Assembly (NCBI GenBank): GCA_036873755.1 | Contig: JAVTVY010036978.1 | Span: 62,001-126,000, forward strand | Reading direction: 5' to 3' | Origin: Hanleya hanleyi | Lineage: Eukaryota; Mollusca; Polyplacophora; Lepidopleurida; Hanleyidae | DNA: 64,000 nt | Part shown: piece after piece, positions 1 to 11,799 of the stretch | Layout: each line of letters opens with the position of its first letter | How positions within the stretch are numbered: position 1 is the first letter of the stretch | Translations under genes and position numbers: made by a program | The notes under the pieces: generated by a model | Told to the model about the DNA's origin: nothing | What the model saw: only the letters and a program-made list of their open reading frames with translations | Database searches by the model: none

Positions 1-1643
1 TCTAGTCTTAAGTGGATTACCAGGAATAGGCAGAAAAGCCAGTACCTTCTCACCAGGTTTGAAGCTTCGTTTAAGGACATGTTTATCATAGGTTATTTTC
101 ATACCTTTTTGTGCTGACTTTAAATCTGACATGGTCAAATCACGTGCTTCAGTCAACCTGGTGCGAAAGTCCGACACATAAGAGACTACACGAGTCACGA
201 TCACTGTCTTGGAACTTTTCCTTTAGCAGTTTGAGTGGTCCTCTAACTGTATGACCAAAGACTAATTCAAATGGACTGAAGCCCAAAGACTCTTGAACAG
301 CCTCTCTAACAGCAAACAATAACAAATGTATGCCTTCATCCCAGTCTTTCTCAGTGTCTAAACAATGAGTTCTAATCATGTTCTTTAATATCAGTTGGAA
401 TCTTTCTAATGCGTCTTGGCTTTCTGGGTGGCATGCAGATGATTTGTACTGCTTTATTCCCAATTCATGCATGACTTGTTGAAAAATTCCTGACAGGAAA
501 TTAGATCCCTGATCAGACTGAGCAGACTGGGGTAGGCCGACAAGTGTGGCTTAACTAAAACTTAACTAAGGCCTTAACAATAGTTTTTGCCTTAATATTC
601 TGTAAAGGAATGGCCTCCGGGAACCTGGTTGAAGCACACATGATTGTTAACATGTATTGATTGCCTGACTTTGTGTTTGGTCATGGACCAACACAATCTA
701 TAATCACCCTACTAAAGGCTTCCCCAAATGCAGGGATTGGTTGTAGAGGGGCATTTGGTATGGTTTGGTTAGGTTTTCCTACCATTTGACATGTGCTGCA
801 TGACCTACAAAATCCCGTAACATCTTTCTTTAAATTTGGCCAATAGAAATGATTTAGAATTTTGTAGTATGTTTTGTTAACATCTAAATGGCATGAAAGA
901 TGTGTTTCATTGGGCTAGTCTGAGGATATGTAAACGATATGGCTTTGGTACCACAATCTGATACTTAACTTCCCACTCATCATCAGGTGACACATCTGGC
1001 GGTCGCCATTTGCGCATAAGAACACCATTCTTACAAAAATAACACACAGGCTCTTGAGTTACATCACACTCATCTATTGCCCTGTCAAACAACTTGGAAA
1101 TGTCCTTGTCACTATGCTGTTCATTAACCAGCTGTGATTTTGAAATTTTGTCACTAGAACATTCCAATTTGCTATCAAAATGTGCTTATCAGCCTCATCA
1201 TTTAAACACACGAAAGTGTCAGCCAAACAAACGTCACCGATGACGTCATCTTTAAGAGACTTTTCAGACTCCTCAGCCAATTTACCCATGGCTCTAGTAA
1301 CTGCACAAGCAGGATACAAACTTTGAATTTCGTCTTCAACTGGATCATGAATCTGATCCAAACAAGGCTTGTCAGTTACAATCGGGTTAACCCCGAACTT
1401 ATCTCCCGCACGATCATTGCCAAGAAGTACTTGAACACCCTCAAATCGTAAATTACCTTTAATACCCACCGTAACAGGTCCAGAAATCAAGTCGGAAGAC
1501 AGATGAACGTTATGGAGCGGAACGGGTGTGTAATTTACAGAATCTACCCCTTTAATCAGGACATTACTGCCTGCAGATGAAGAATCAGAAAACGGGAAAA
1601 TATCTGCCAACAAAAGAGACTGGGATGCACCCGTGCCTCGCAA
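1..1643 (-). pseudogene. Gypsy pol fragment: protease then integrase
   Basis: Read on the minus strand from 1643, the protease region begins with RGTGASQSLLL. Family members carry DTG at this catalytic site, so the active Asp is replaced by Gly here. A linker follows and then the integrase N-terminal region around 907-1167 (ends RLHILRLAQ). The core region at 149-472 includes ACHPESQDALERF, which holds the catalytic Glu of the DDE triad. One base is missing near 1187 compared with the second copy, which breaks the protease-integrase frame. Further frameshifts lie around 900 and 540. The C-terminal end leaves the window at base 1. It is not expected to be functional. Confidence 0.82.
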
Positions 1644-3067
1644 AATCTGTTACAGGAGTAGCATTAGAAAAATCACTTGAAAGTGACACAAAACCATTGT
1701 GGATAAATGGTTCAAAAATCTCCATAACAGACTTTGAAAAACTGTCAATCTTATCCTTGATAGAACTAACAGGAACAGTGTCCTTGGCCATGTTAACGTA
1801 ATATACATAATGAATGTCACTAACCTGCTTGGGTATAGATCCTGAAGTGAGGAACCACTAGGCTTTTGAAAGGCTTGATCTTGTTGTCTTCTTTTCAATT
1901 TAAAACAATCAGCCATTAATGGCCGCCCCTCTTACAATAGCCGCAAACGGGAGACTTATTTTGAGTGTTAAAAGTGTGTGACTGAGACTTTGTGTTTGAC
2001 CTTTGACCTTTGTAATTGGGATTAAAAGTTTTAGGCCTTGAGAAAGAACTGGGTTTGTTACCTGAGAGACTACACTCGAATGAAGTTCGCTTAACAGCAT
2101 TGCCAAATGATAATTTGTGTGTCAGTGCGTATTCGTCAGCAAATCGGGCTGCTTGGTCTAAAGTGTTGGCATTCTTTCCATCAAGAAATGTTCTAATTTC
2201 ACCATGGATACACCTTTTAAATTCCTCTACCAGCATAAGCTGTCTAAGGTTTTCAAAGTTGTTGTCAATTTTAACCGAAGCACACAACCTATCAAATAAC
2301 TGTTGTTTTGAACGAGCCAATTCTACATGAGTCTGAGACTTTCCTTTTTCGCAACTACGAAACTTTTGTCTTTTGGCTTCAGAAACTAATTCATAACCTT
2401 TAAGGATTAAATCCTTCACTATATCATAATTTGATGCTTGCTCTACCGTCAATTCAGTGTAAATGCTCCTTGCCTTTCCGATCAAAACACTTTGAAGAAG
2501 TAAACTCCAATTTTCGTTTGGTCAGTTTAAATTTTCAGCAATTTTCTCAAAATGCAGAAAAACTTTATCAACTTGTTTTTCCTGAAATGTTCTGACGAGA
2601 CGTGTTTGACGAGCTGCATCAAATTTTGATTGTGATTGTATAGGTGCATCTGCAGGAGGATTTGTTCGCGACTGTAATTTCATATGCTTTATTTCTAACT
2701 GAAACTCTCTTTCTTTCTCTTTCTCTCTTTCCTCTTTTTCTAACTTTTCCCTCTCTAGCTGAAATTGTCTTTCTTTCTCTTCTCTTTCTCTCTCTAAATG
2801 ATTTCTTTAATCCAGCTGATTTTGCAATTCTAATTTCTTTATTTCCAACTAATCAGCTGTTTCCTCAGTTAAATCAAACTCACTTTCATCCCAAAGTTGT
2901 TTGCTAACAAAATGTTTAATAAAGAATTTTTTAATTTCTTGCTTTCTCCAAGATGTTTTAACTTTAATTTGTAGGAATTTACACAACGCGAACAATTCCT
3001 CTTTGCGTAGTTCGTCAAATTCCTCCTGACTAGGCTCTAAGGCAAATTGTGCTGGTTCAAATGACAT
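1640..3067 (-). pseudogene. Gypsy gag fragment with CCHC zinc knuckle
   Basis: The gag protein would package the element RNA in virus-like particles. On the minus strand it starts at 3067 (MSFEPAQF...), followed by a Glu/Lys/Arg-rich segment (2690-2850) that looks like a charged coiled coil and creates the CT-rich plus strand. A central gag region follows at 1916-2485. It ends in CGYCKRGGH, the first part of a C-x2-C-x4-H-x4-C zinc knuckle; the final Cys appears one frame away (ADCFKLK, 1650-1916), so a frameshift splits the knuckle. Stops near 2849 and 2813 also interrupt it. The same lesions occur in the second copy, so they predate the duplication. Confidence 0.8.
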
Positions 3068-4076
3068 GCTGATACTATACTACTTCTTGAATTCACAAAT
3101 TCAGACAATGTATAAATTTAGAACTATGTTGCAAAGCTGGAATGTAAACAAAGCTCCCGGACAGGCCCTCAATTTCAGTTATGGAGCGGAACGATAATAG
3201 GAAAAACGCAACAGAAAGCCTTTGCGAAATCAAGGATTAACAATGAAATATTTATTTACAATACTAAAATCATATACAAATTAAGTTAGGTCAATAAAGC
3301 AAATAAATGAGAAATATAGTCTTACTGTTCAATGCTATACCGGTGTATCTCTCACAGTCCGTACTAAAGTGCAAATCTCTATACAGTCCGTGTCGACGCG
3401 CAGAAGTCGCGTTCCTGTATTTTGATAGTCCACACCGCTCAGCTGTTGTCCAGTTTCCGTCAGTTCAATCACGTAGATAATACAGCGGTCAAACACAGGA
3501 GTAATCCAACAGGAATATACAATCCAGCAGTAATCTCCGGCACAGGCAATATCCAGTAGCACAATCTAATGCACCCACATAGAAGCCAGCTAGAATCCCT
3601 TCCCGATCACTAAACGTCCGGCTTTTTATACTCTATCGGGCATTCGAGATTATTCTATCAAATCAAGAAACTTCCATCGATACAGCATGGACGTATGATC
3701 TAACCCAGATACCATCACAACAACTTCTAGAAAGCTCGAAATAATTAACCCACAAAACAGTATGTATACAAGCGTAGGCTTGTGCAGATGGCGCTGCGAC
3801 CCAATTACCGGCGTCATATGGGTCTCTTCGTGCGTCGGCCATTTGCAATTTTGTTAAGTCGGTCACGACAGCTTCGAGAAAACTCCAGATAGATGAATCA
3901 CATAATACGTAGCTCGATTATTCTAGAAATGTCCACAGTGTCTACGTTACCAAGACACCACGCGCACACAAGTAGCCAGACCGAACATGGCCCGGCGATG
4001 ACGTCATCTGGGATCACCAAGTCTCAAAATGTTTTATTCCGTGGTGTGAATGGATTGATACATACACCTTGTTGAC
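3068..4076 (-). promoter_or_regulatory. LTR-type promoter and leader region
   Basis: This lies directly upstream of gag on the minus strand. A clear TATA box, TATAAAAAG, reads at 3630-3622 on the minus strand inside a GC-rich core promoter, and an AATAAA-type polyadenylation signal reads on the minus strand near 3250. A palindromic CRE (TGACGTCA) lies near 4000. These fit a 5' LTR with U3, R and U5, but the LTR ends and primer-binding site could not be fixed because the partner LTR is not in the window. Confidence 0.5.
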
Positions 4077-4239
4077 GCGTTAGTATTATATTCTAGCATT
4101 GTACAATCTATCACAAAAGGTAAAATATTTAATCCATGAAGCACTGCTGTTAGACCTAGAAATGCAATAGTGTCAGTGAATAATTCTAAACAAATAATAA
4201 TGTGTTAAACCAAAAAATGTTATGTATTCATGAAGCAAT

Positions 4240-4292
4240 ATATGACTGCTGAACGCGACGTTAAACGTAATTCTCTCTCTCTCTCTCTCGTT
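4240..4292 (+). repeat. SINE 3' tail with CT microsatellite
   Basis: The segment 'gctgaacgcgacgttaaac' is followed by a run of (tc)n. The same tail recurs at 41900-41952 and, in a decayed form, at 42125-42180. It is a stable 3' end of a SINE family in this genome. It is duplicated at 12972-13024. Confidence 0.6.
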
Positions 4293-4494
4293 AATGTAAT
4301 CGACTGAGTGCTGTCTCTGATGATTCAAATTATACAAGGGCAACATAGTTTCTGCCCTGATCATATTTCTTAATTTTCCCTTGGGTATAGTTCTAGATTG
4401 CACGGTTACCATGGCCGCTGAGCTGAGTTGAGCTGTAACAATAGTATTGCTGTCCTAAATGTGTATGAAGTAGTGTTGCTCATTCAGAATTCCT

Positions 4495-4930
4495 CCGTCA
4501 GATATATATTCCAGTGAGACCTGCATATGGGGTGTACATTTCTCGCCTAGTTGCATTTGCTAGATCCTGTGTTAAATGTGACGAAACTTATAAAACAGGG
4601 CTATACCGCCAAGCGCCTCCACCCAAAGTTTCTCAAATTTTGGCGATACAAAACTTGACTGAGATACATCATTCTCTAGACGAAGATTTTACAACGAATA
4701 TTATGGATTAAATATACGGATACGGATAAGATATTTTTGGAACATCATGATGACTATTGACCGTTTCTCTCAAGATCTATGGCGGTACATTTCGTAACGT
4801 GTGTCTAATTCCGCTTAACTCGGGGCTAGGGGCCGTATGAGCCTATGTATTTCAAGATCCTCATGGTGTTCATATGAACAGTCACAATCGAAGCGTGACT
4901 GAGATACATCATACTCCAGATAACGACTTG
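4495..4930 (+). mobile_element. Penelope-like element 3' end (plus strand)
   Basis: From 4514 the plus strand reads RPAYGVYISRLVAFARSCVKC, a conserved block after the reverse transcriptase palm of Penelope-like elements, before decaying. It is followed by the family 3' tail at 4790-4920, with marker 'ggggctaggggccgtatgag' and then 'gaacagtcacaatcgaagcg'. The tail faces an inverted copy at 5235-5400, so two 3' ends meet tail to tail. Confidence 0.75.
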
Positions 4931-5740
4931 TATTGACGGATTAGACGCTTGTAATTACAAGCGTATGGGTTGTCATTCATAATTCAGCCGTCGTCCATTA
5001 AAGAATATCCGAGTCCACAATCCAAAGACCTATTCCATATTCCATATAACAGTATTAGCACCAAATTCAAAAAGACAATCTTAGTATACATACACATAGG
5101 CTAATTTCCTGCAAGAGAGAAAGGGCCAACAACTTTCAATGATGCCAGCGAGAAATCTTGATGTTCTAAAAATATCAAATCCGTATCGCTGATCAGTATT
5201 CTTAATTCGTATGATTTTATTTGTAAAGTTGTTATCTGGAGTATGATGTATCTCGATTTCACGCTTCGATTGTGACTGTTCATATGAACACCATGAGGAT
5301 CGTGAAATACATAGGCTCATACGGCCCCTAGCCCCGTGTTAAGCGGAATTAGACTCAAGTTACGAAATGTACCGCCATAGATCTTGCACTCTGCTCTCGT
5401 ATTTTGCTATCAGCATGCGATATGTATAACCAGATTTGAGAAAATTGAGTGCAGGCGTTTGATGATATAGCTCTGTTTTATAAGTTTCGGCAATAATGTT
5501 TTGTGGCGTTGATTAAAATCGTTACATTTAACACAGGATCTAGTAAATGCTACCATGCGAGATATATATACGCCATATGCAGGTCCCTCGGGCATATTAC
5601 TGTCCAGATAGAGATAATTTACGATGTCTAAATTGTAATCATCTCTTTTCTCGTTATGTAGACCAGAGAGAAAGCCCGCTTCATAAAAACCTATCAAATC
5701 ATCGAACGTTTCAGAGACACGGAGACAGGTCGACAAGTTT
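4930..5740 (-). mobile_element. Penelope-like element 3' end with cassette (minus strand)
   Basis: The minus-strand reading at 5736-5410 includes the GPAYGVYISRMVAFTRSCVKC block and a following basic thumb-like region (KTLLPKLIKQSYIIKRLHSIF). The 3' tail follows at 5400-5260. An exon-like cassette then reads on at 5260-4960: a pyrimidine tract plus 'ctcttgcag', then a hydrophobic ORF that is broken here by a stop. No GIY-YIG endonuclease follows the reverse transcriptase part. Stops upstream show that it is dead. Confidence 0.75.
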
Positions 5741-5764
5741 TAACAGGGCTTCTACGTTGGATAT

Positions 5765-6912
5765 ATGTGTTCACTACACGAAAATTCTGAGGAATGCGTG
5801 AAGTCAGAATTAGACTTATTTAGTGTACCGTACACACAAACATCTGTTGAAAAAACCCGTTTTCACACGTGAAGACTCTATTGGATTCAATATTAGAGTT
5901 CAGACTACATAGATTTGTCACAGACAAAGTTGTGTCCGATGGGAGTGATATTAATGAAGATGAGGTAGTTCTTCCAGTTAATATGACCCAGGACAGTTTG
6001 TTTGGACAAGTTCAAACGTACTTGAACGGGTGATTGATGAAACCTCACAAAACCTCACGCCCATCGTGCTTTTCAGAAGAGGACGAGGACAATCGGTTTG
6101 TCGACAATGGCCACATCGATCTATTAACAAGAGCACGCCTTATGGCAAAAAGCAAGACAATAGTGATGTTGGGAAGCGTGCACTGCGATTTGATGGCCCA
6201 GAACAAGTTATAACTCAGCGGACTGGATGTAAAACTAAACTTTATTTGAAATCCATATTTCTTTGTGCTAATGACAGACCCAGTGGATGCTGGATATAAA
6301 TTAATGGTGATCGTCGCTTCGCTGTTTACTAGAAGAGTTACAGTGAGTTCTGCAGTACGTCTCGGTCATGAGAAGACTTTGCACCGCGGTTGTGCTTATT
6401 ACCATATACGTCACATAGATGTCAAAGATTTCAACCTCCCGACCGGAAACAGAAAGGGTCAAATCGGAAACCTGTAACATGGTCAAATTGATCGACGAGT
6501 GGTTGTCGGTTTGGTGGACGATGATGGTTTCAGCGAGACATTTGGGATAAATCCGTTCAACTTTAACCACAAAAATATGAATTTTATAGCTGTCTATAAG
6601 GATGGGATTTAGATACCCTCCAGAGCCCTGGAACTTGGTTACGAAGAATGCGATTATATTCAAAGCTGCATGACGCTATTCCTAGGTGGAAATAAACTCT
6701 TTCGGGACATTTGACACAACTACATGACTACCCTTACAGGTCGTGTTTATATATCTTCGACCTCACAACAGATAACTACAACAGAAGAACATTGGTCTCT
6801 TTATCAAAGCGGCAACATGAGACTCGAAATAAAGTTTTCAAACCTTTGACCAGAACAGCTAGCATGATCGTTCTTGAGAATTTGACAATATTATACAGAT
6901 ATACAAACAGAG
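5765..6912 (+). pseudogene. Polinton/Maverick minor capsid protein pseudogene
   Basis: This is a remnant of the Polinton minor capsid (penton-type) gene, often annotated 'F54H12.2-like', which builds the virion of these virus-like transposons. Starting at ATG 5765, the first 35 codons read KSELDLFSVPYTQTSVEKT and then hit a stop. Similar blocks continue in shifting frames: an 'LMAKSKTIVMLGSVHCDL' block near 6150, 'VRLGHEKTLHRGCAYYHIRH' near 6355, 'INPFNFNHKNMNFIAVYKDG' near 6550 and 'SGNMRLEIKFSNL' near 6820. At least six stops or frameshifts make it non-functional. It is duplicated at 14497-15644. Confidence 0.75.
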
Positions 6913-7010
6913 ACATGTAACACTATGCTGCTGATAGTAAAATATGGACTCCACGCAAATAAACCAAATGTTTGTGGGGGATATAGGTTAATTTCTTTTC
7001 AATGACATAA

Positions 7011-8734
7011 GGGGTCACGTCCAATTAATCGAGTCCCTTTCTCGATGCCTTCGAGATGGCTCGAGAAATATCTCGGCTGAACCGGGAGGGCAGAACCGGG
7101 ATCCCTGATGACATCTCCCGGTTTGCTCCTGGTTCTATCTCGATCGAAATGTCCCGGTTTTCGAGATGGATACAAAATTGATCGGTAATCTCGAACGGGG
7201 TCCCAGTTTCAATATGTCCGTGTTTTGTTGCTGTTAATTTGGCCTGTCTTTAATTCTCAGGCTATTAGTGTGTTGTGCGGTTACGTATATCGCGGCCAAA
7301 ATAGAATAACATTTTTTTTAAAGGTGTTTTCCATGTTACTCATCGTTTATTCGTTATATCTATGTCCAGATGATTCCGGTTATATATAAATTATGAATAT
7401 ATAATTGACTTATCTTCTCTCACATCCATAATTGATTGTGTATCTGTCTGGTATCCGTCGCGGAATAAATGACACATCAACGGGATATTATCTGAATAAT
7501 AGTGGTATGGAAGCATATGTTAATTATTGTTCTATAAAGTGTTTTGGATCAAACTTGGATCGTTTCAACTGAAAAATGAAAGCTATGTTACTTGTTTGAC
7601 CGGAGTATTAATCTCGATGTGTAATTTGTTTTATAATTTGGTATTATTCATTGCAGATTTCACTTCACTGAGAATTACAGTCTTGTTCAAATAAGGTCAT
7701 TATATCAACAAAGTTTATTCATGACATAAGCTCGCCCGGAAATGATTAGCGGAAATACTGGCAATCGGAACTAATCCACGCCACAGTCGGTCTGTGAAAA
7801 ACCGTCGTCTTGAAACAACAGCGAAGTGAGAGGGGTTAATTTCTGTGAAAGAAAAAACTGAAACAGCACTGTTGACGGCGCTTGATAATATACTCACGTT
7901 CTATTATTTAGTGCTGATTTCATGTGTCTAGGAAATTAACCAAATACTGAGAGTAATTACCGCCCAATTCAGAGAGCAATCACGCCTTAGATCAGCGCAT
8001 ACATTTAATTTTAATATAAACGATACCGTGTGTTGTTTGTTCGAAATCTTCGATCGAGCGTTTATGTTTATATTATTCTATGGTTTCCAGTGAATTACCA
8101 GCCAATTCTGTGGTCTTCATATCCACTTTATTTATGAATACGGAGGATATCTCAGACGATAAAGATCCTCTTTTCTGATACACTTTCAGAGAAACATATG
8201 GAATTTTATTCTAAGACTTGCAGAATTTTATTCAGTTCGCAGTTCCTCAACGTATCTCATATAGTGATTCAAATTCTATACAACTGAGCCAGTTTGTATA
8301 TTTTCAATTGGTGATGTTTCTTTCTTTTCATTCGTGACGTGCTGAGCAATTGCGCTGTCAAAGCAAGTATGCGACTACAGATCTCAAGACGGAATAACAA
8401 AATAATATTGAATGATTCATACTCAATTTAATTCATTATCCGTGTTTAATGCATATATACTCGCCCAGATTAATCTCGCTGCCACAGAGTACATATATAA
8501 GGAACCTACGCCTTCCAAATGGTTCAAACTTTCATCTGACGGCATCTCGATTCCATTATCGAAGCATGTGGAGTTATTTCGAGGAGGATCGAGATGGTCT
8601 TCTGCTTCGAGAGAAAACCGGGAGCAAACCGGGACAACAGTCGATAGAGATAAACCGGGACCCTTCGAGACGAGATATTTATCGGTTTTTTATCGTTTAT
8701 CGATAAACCGCCTCGATCGATTGGACGTGACCCC
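7011..8734. mobile_element. Harbinger-like non-autonomous TIR element
   Basis: The ends match as inverted repeats: GGGGTCACGTCCAAT at 7011, and its reverse complement (with cgatcgag further in) at 8711-8734. Inside both ends lie subterminal motifs rich in 'ctcgag', 'tctcg' and 'aaccggga'. The interior has no ORF of note. Flanks read TAA on the left and TAC on the right, a 3-base target duplication with one mismatch, as in PIF/Harbinger elements. Removing the element closes the host integrase frame across its GPY motif, which supports the boundaries. Confidence 0.75.
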
Positions 8735-8736
8735 TA

Positions 8737-10392
8737 CGGACCATAATATCTAGTCTTAAGTGGATTACCAGGAATAGGCAGAAAAGCCTGTACCTTCTCA
8801 CCAGGTTTGAAGCTTCGTTTAAGGACATGTTTATCATAGGTTATTTTCATACCTTTTTGTGCTGACTTTAAATCTGACATGGTCAAATCACGTGCTTTAG
8901 TCAACCTGGTGCGAAAATCCGACACATAAGAGACTACACGAGTCACGATCACTGTCTTGGAACTTTTCCTTTAGCAGTTTGAGTGGTCCTCTAACTGTAT
9001 GACCAAAGACTAATTCAAATGGACTGAAGCCCAAAGACTCTTGAACAGCCTCTCTAACAGCAAACAATAACAAATGTATGCCTTCATCCCAGTCTTTCTC
9101 AGTGTCTAAACAATGAGTTCTAATCATGTTCTTTAATATCAGTTGGAATCTTTCTAATGCGTCTTGGCTTTCTGGGTGGCATGCAGATGATTTGTACTGC
9201 TTTATTCCCAATTCATGCATGACTTGTTGAAAAATTCCTGACAGGAAATTAGATCCCTGATCAGACTGAGCAGACTGGGGTAGGCCGACAAGTGTGGCTT
9301 AACTAAAACTTAACTAAGGCCTTAACAATAGTTTTTGCCTTAATATTCTGTAAAGGAATGGCCTCCGGGAACCTGGTTGAAGCACACATGATTGTTAACA
9401 TGTATTGATTGCCTGACTTTGTGTTTGGTCATGGACCAACACAATCTATAATCACCCTACTAAAGGCTTCCCCAAATGCAGGGATTGGTTGTAGAGGGGC
9501 ATTTGGTATGGTTTGGTTAGGTTTTCCTACCATTTGACATGTGCTGCATGACCTACAAAATCCCGTAACATCTTTCTTTAAATTTGGCCAATAGAAATGA
9601 TTTAGAATTTTGTAGTATGTTTTGTTAACATCTAAATGGCATGAAAGATGTGTTTCATTGGGCTAGTCTGAGGATATGTAAACGATATGGCTTTGGTACC
9701 ACAATCTGATACTTAACTTCCCACTCATCATCAGGTGACACATCTGGCGGTCGCCATTTGCGCATAAGAACACCATTCTTACAAAAATAACACACAGGCT
9801 CTTGAGTTACATCACACTCATCTATTGCCCTGTCAAACAACTTGGAAATGTCCTTGTCACTATGCTGTTCATTAACCAGCTGTGATTTTGAAATTTTGTC
9901 ACTAGAACATTCCAATTTGCTATCAAAATGTGGCTTATCAGCCTCATCATTTAAACACACGAAAGTGTCAGCCAAACAAACGTCACCGATGACGTCATCT
10001 TTAAGAGACTTTTCAGACTCCTCAGCCAATTTACCCATGGCTCTAGTAACTGCACAAGCAGGATACAAACTTTGAATTTCGTCTTCAACTGGATCATGAA
10101 TCTGATCCAAACAAGGCTTGTCAGTTACAATCAGGTTAACCCCGAACTTATCTCCCGCACGATCATTGCCAAGAAGTACTTGAACACCCTCAAATCGTAA
10201 ACTACCTTTAATACCCACCGTAACAGGTCCAGAAATCAAGTCGGAAGACAGATGAACGTTATGGAGCGGAACGGGTGTGTAATTTACAGAACCTACCCCT
10301 TTAATCAGGACATTACTGCCTGCAGATGAAGAATCAGAAAACGGGAAAATATCTGCCAACAAAAGAGACTGGGATGCACCCGTGCCTCGCAA
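8737..10392 (-). pseudogene. Gypsy pol fragment: protease-integrase, second copy
   Basis: One continuous 245-codon minus-strand frame (10392-9655) joins the protease (RGTGASQSLLL, catalytic Asp replaced by Gly) directly to the integrase N-terminal region, ending RLHILRLAQ. This shows that protease and integrase are adjacent with no reverse transcriptase between. The core (9220-8897) has ACHPESQDALERF. The C-terminal region (8952-8734) has SFKPGEKVQAFLPIPGNP and then YYGP at the TIR element. Frameshifts around 8940, 9300 and 9650 leave it non-coding. Confidence 0.82.
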
Positions 10393-11799
10393 AATCTGTT
10401 ACAGGAGTAGCATTAGAAAAATCACTTGAAAGTGACACAAAACCATTGTGGATAAATGGTTCAAAAATCTCCATAACAGACTTTGAAAAACTGTCAATCT
10501 TATCCTTGATAGAACTAACAGCTAACGTAATATACATAATGAATGTCACTAACCTGCTTGGGTATAGATCCTGAAGTGAGGAACCGCTAGGCTTTTGAAA
10601 GGCTTGATCTTGTTGTCTTCTTTTTAATTTAAAACAATCAGCCATTAATGGCCGCCCCTCTTACAATAGCCGCAAACGGGAGACTTATTTTGAGTGTTAA
10701 AAATGTGTGACTGAGACTTTGTGTTTGACCTTTGACCTTTGTAATTGGGATTAAAAGTTTTAGGCCTTGAGAAAGAACTGGGTTTGTTACCTGAGAGACT
10801 ACACTCGAATGAAGTTCGCTTAACAGCATTGCCAAATGATAATTTGTGTGTCAGTGCGTATTCGTCAGCAAATCGGGCTGCTTGGTCTAAAGTGTTGGCA
10901 TTCTTTCCATCAACAAATGTTCTAATTTCACCATGGATACACCTTTTAAATTCCTCTACCAGCATAAGCTGTCTAAGGTTTTCAAAGTTGTTGTCAATTT
11001 TAACCGAAGCACACCACCTATCAAATAACTGTTGTTTTGAACGAGCCAATTCTACACGAGTCTGAGACTTTCCTTTTTCACAACTACGAAACTTTTGTCT
11101 TTTGGCTTCAGAAACTAATTCATAAACTTTAAAGATTAAATCCTTCACTATATCATAATTTGATGCTTGCTCTACCGTCAATTCAGTGTAAATGCCCCTT
11201 GCCTTTCCGATCAAAACACTTTGAAGAAGTAAACTCCAATTTTCGTTTTTTTTTCAGTTTAAATTTTCAGCAATTTTCTCAAAATGCAGAAAAACTTTAT
11301 CAACTTGTTTTTCCTGAAATGTTGGGACGAGACGTGTTTGACGAGCTGCATCAAATTTTGATTGTGATTTTATAGGTGCATCTGCAGGAGGATTTGTTCG
11401 CGACTGTAATTTCATATGCTTTATTTCTAACTGAAACTCTCTTTCTTTCTCTTTCTCTCTTTCCTCTTTTTCTAACTTTTCCCTCTCTAGCTGAAATTGT
11501 CTTTCTTTCTCTTCTCTTTCTCTCTCTAAATGATTTCTTTAATCCAGCTGATTTTGCAATTCTAATTTCTTTATTTCCAACTAATCAGCTGTTTCCTCAG
11601 TTAAATCAAACTCACTTTCATCCCAAAGTTGTTTGCTAACAAAATGTTTAATAAAGAATTTTTTAATTTCTTGCTTTCTCCAAGATGTTTTAACTTTAAT
11701 TTGTAGGAATTTACACAACGCGAACAATTCCTCTTTGCGTAGTTCGTCAAATTCCTCCTGACTAGGCTCTAAGGCAAATTGTGCTGGTTCAAATGACAT
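10389..11799 (-). pseudogene. Gypsy gag fragment, second copy
   Basis: This is the same gag remnant as in unit 1: N-terminus MSFEPAQF at 11799, charged segment near 11430-11580, central part at 11214-10645 ending CGYCKRGGH, and knuckle remainder plus linker at 10645-10400. Compared with unit 1 it lacks 20 bases near 10520 and has three extra T's in the run at about 11246-11254. The frameshift inside the zinc knuckle is shared. Confidence 0.8.

Larger units (their letters stand above)
1..4076 (-). mobile_element. Decayed Ty3/Gypsy LTR retrotransposon, unit 1 copy
   Basis: On the minus strand the order is LTR-type promoter region, gag with a zinc knuckle, protease, then integrase, with integrase running off the window at base 1. 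No reverse transcriptase or RNase H lies between protease and integrase. This matches the known Gmr1-type Gypsy group, which has integrase upstream of reverse transcriptase; an internal deletion is the alternative. Several frameshifts and stops make it non-coding. The outer edge (about 4076) is a guess because no second LTR is in view. Confidence 0.8.
1..6984. repeat. Tandem segmental duplication, unit 1 (left-clipped)
   Basis: Nearly every base from 1 to 6984 recurs at 8749-15716 in the same orientation. The offset is +8748 at the start, +8749 after a one-base difference near 1187, +8729 after a 20-base difference near 1772, and +8732 after a T-run difference near 2517; it stays +8732 to the end. 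Scattered single-base differences suggest about 1% or less divergence. Similarity stops abruptly after 'gtgggggatat' (6984 and 15716). The full unit must begin at 6985, so the window clips the start of unit 1. Confidence 0.96.

Noticed and set aside
4490..5740. Hammerhead ribozyme in the Penelope ends
   Set aside because: Such ribozymes are known in Penelope elements, but I could not find the conserved CUGAUGA and GAAA core with pairing stems here.
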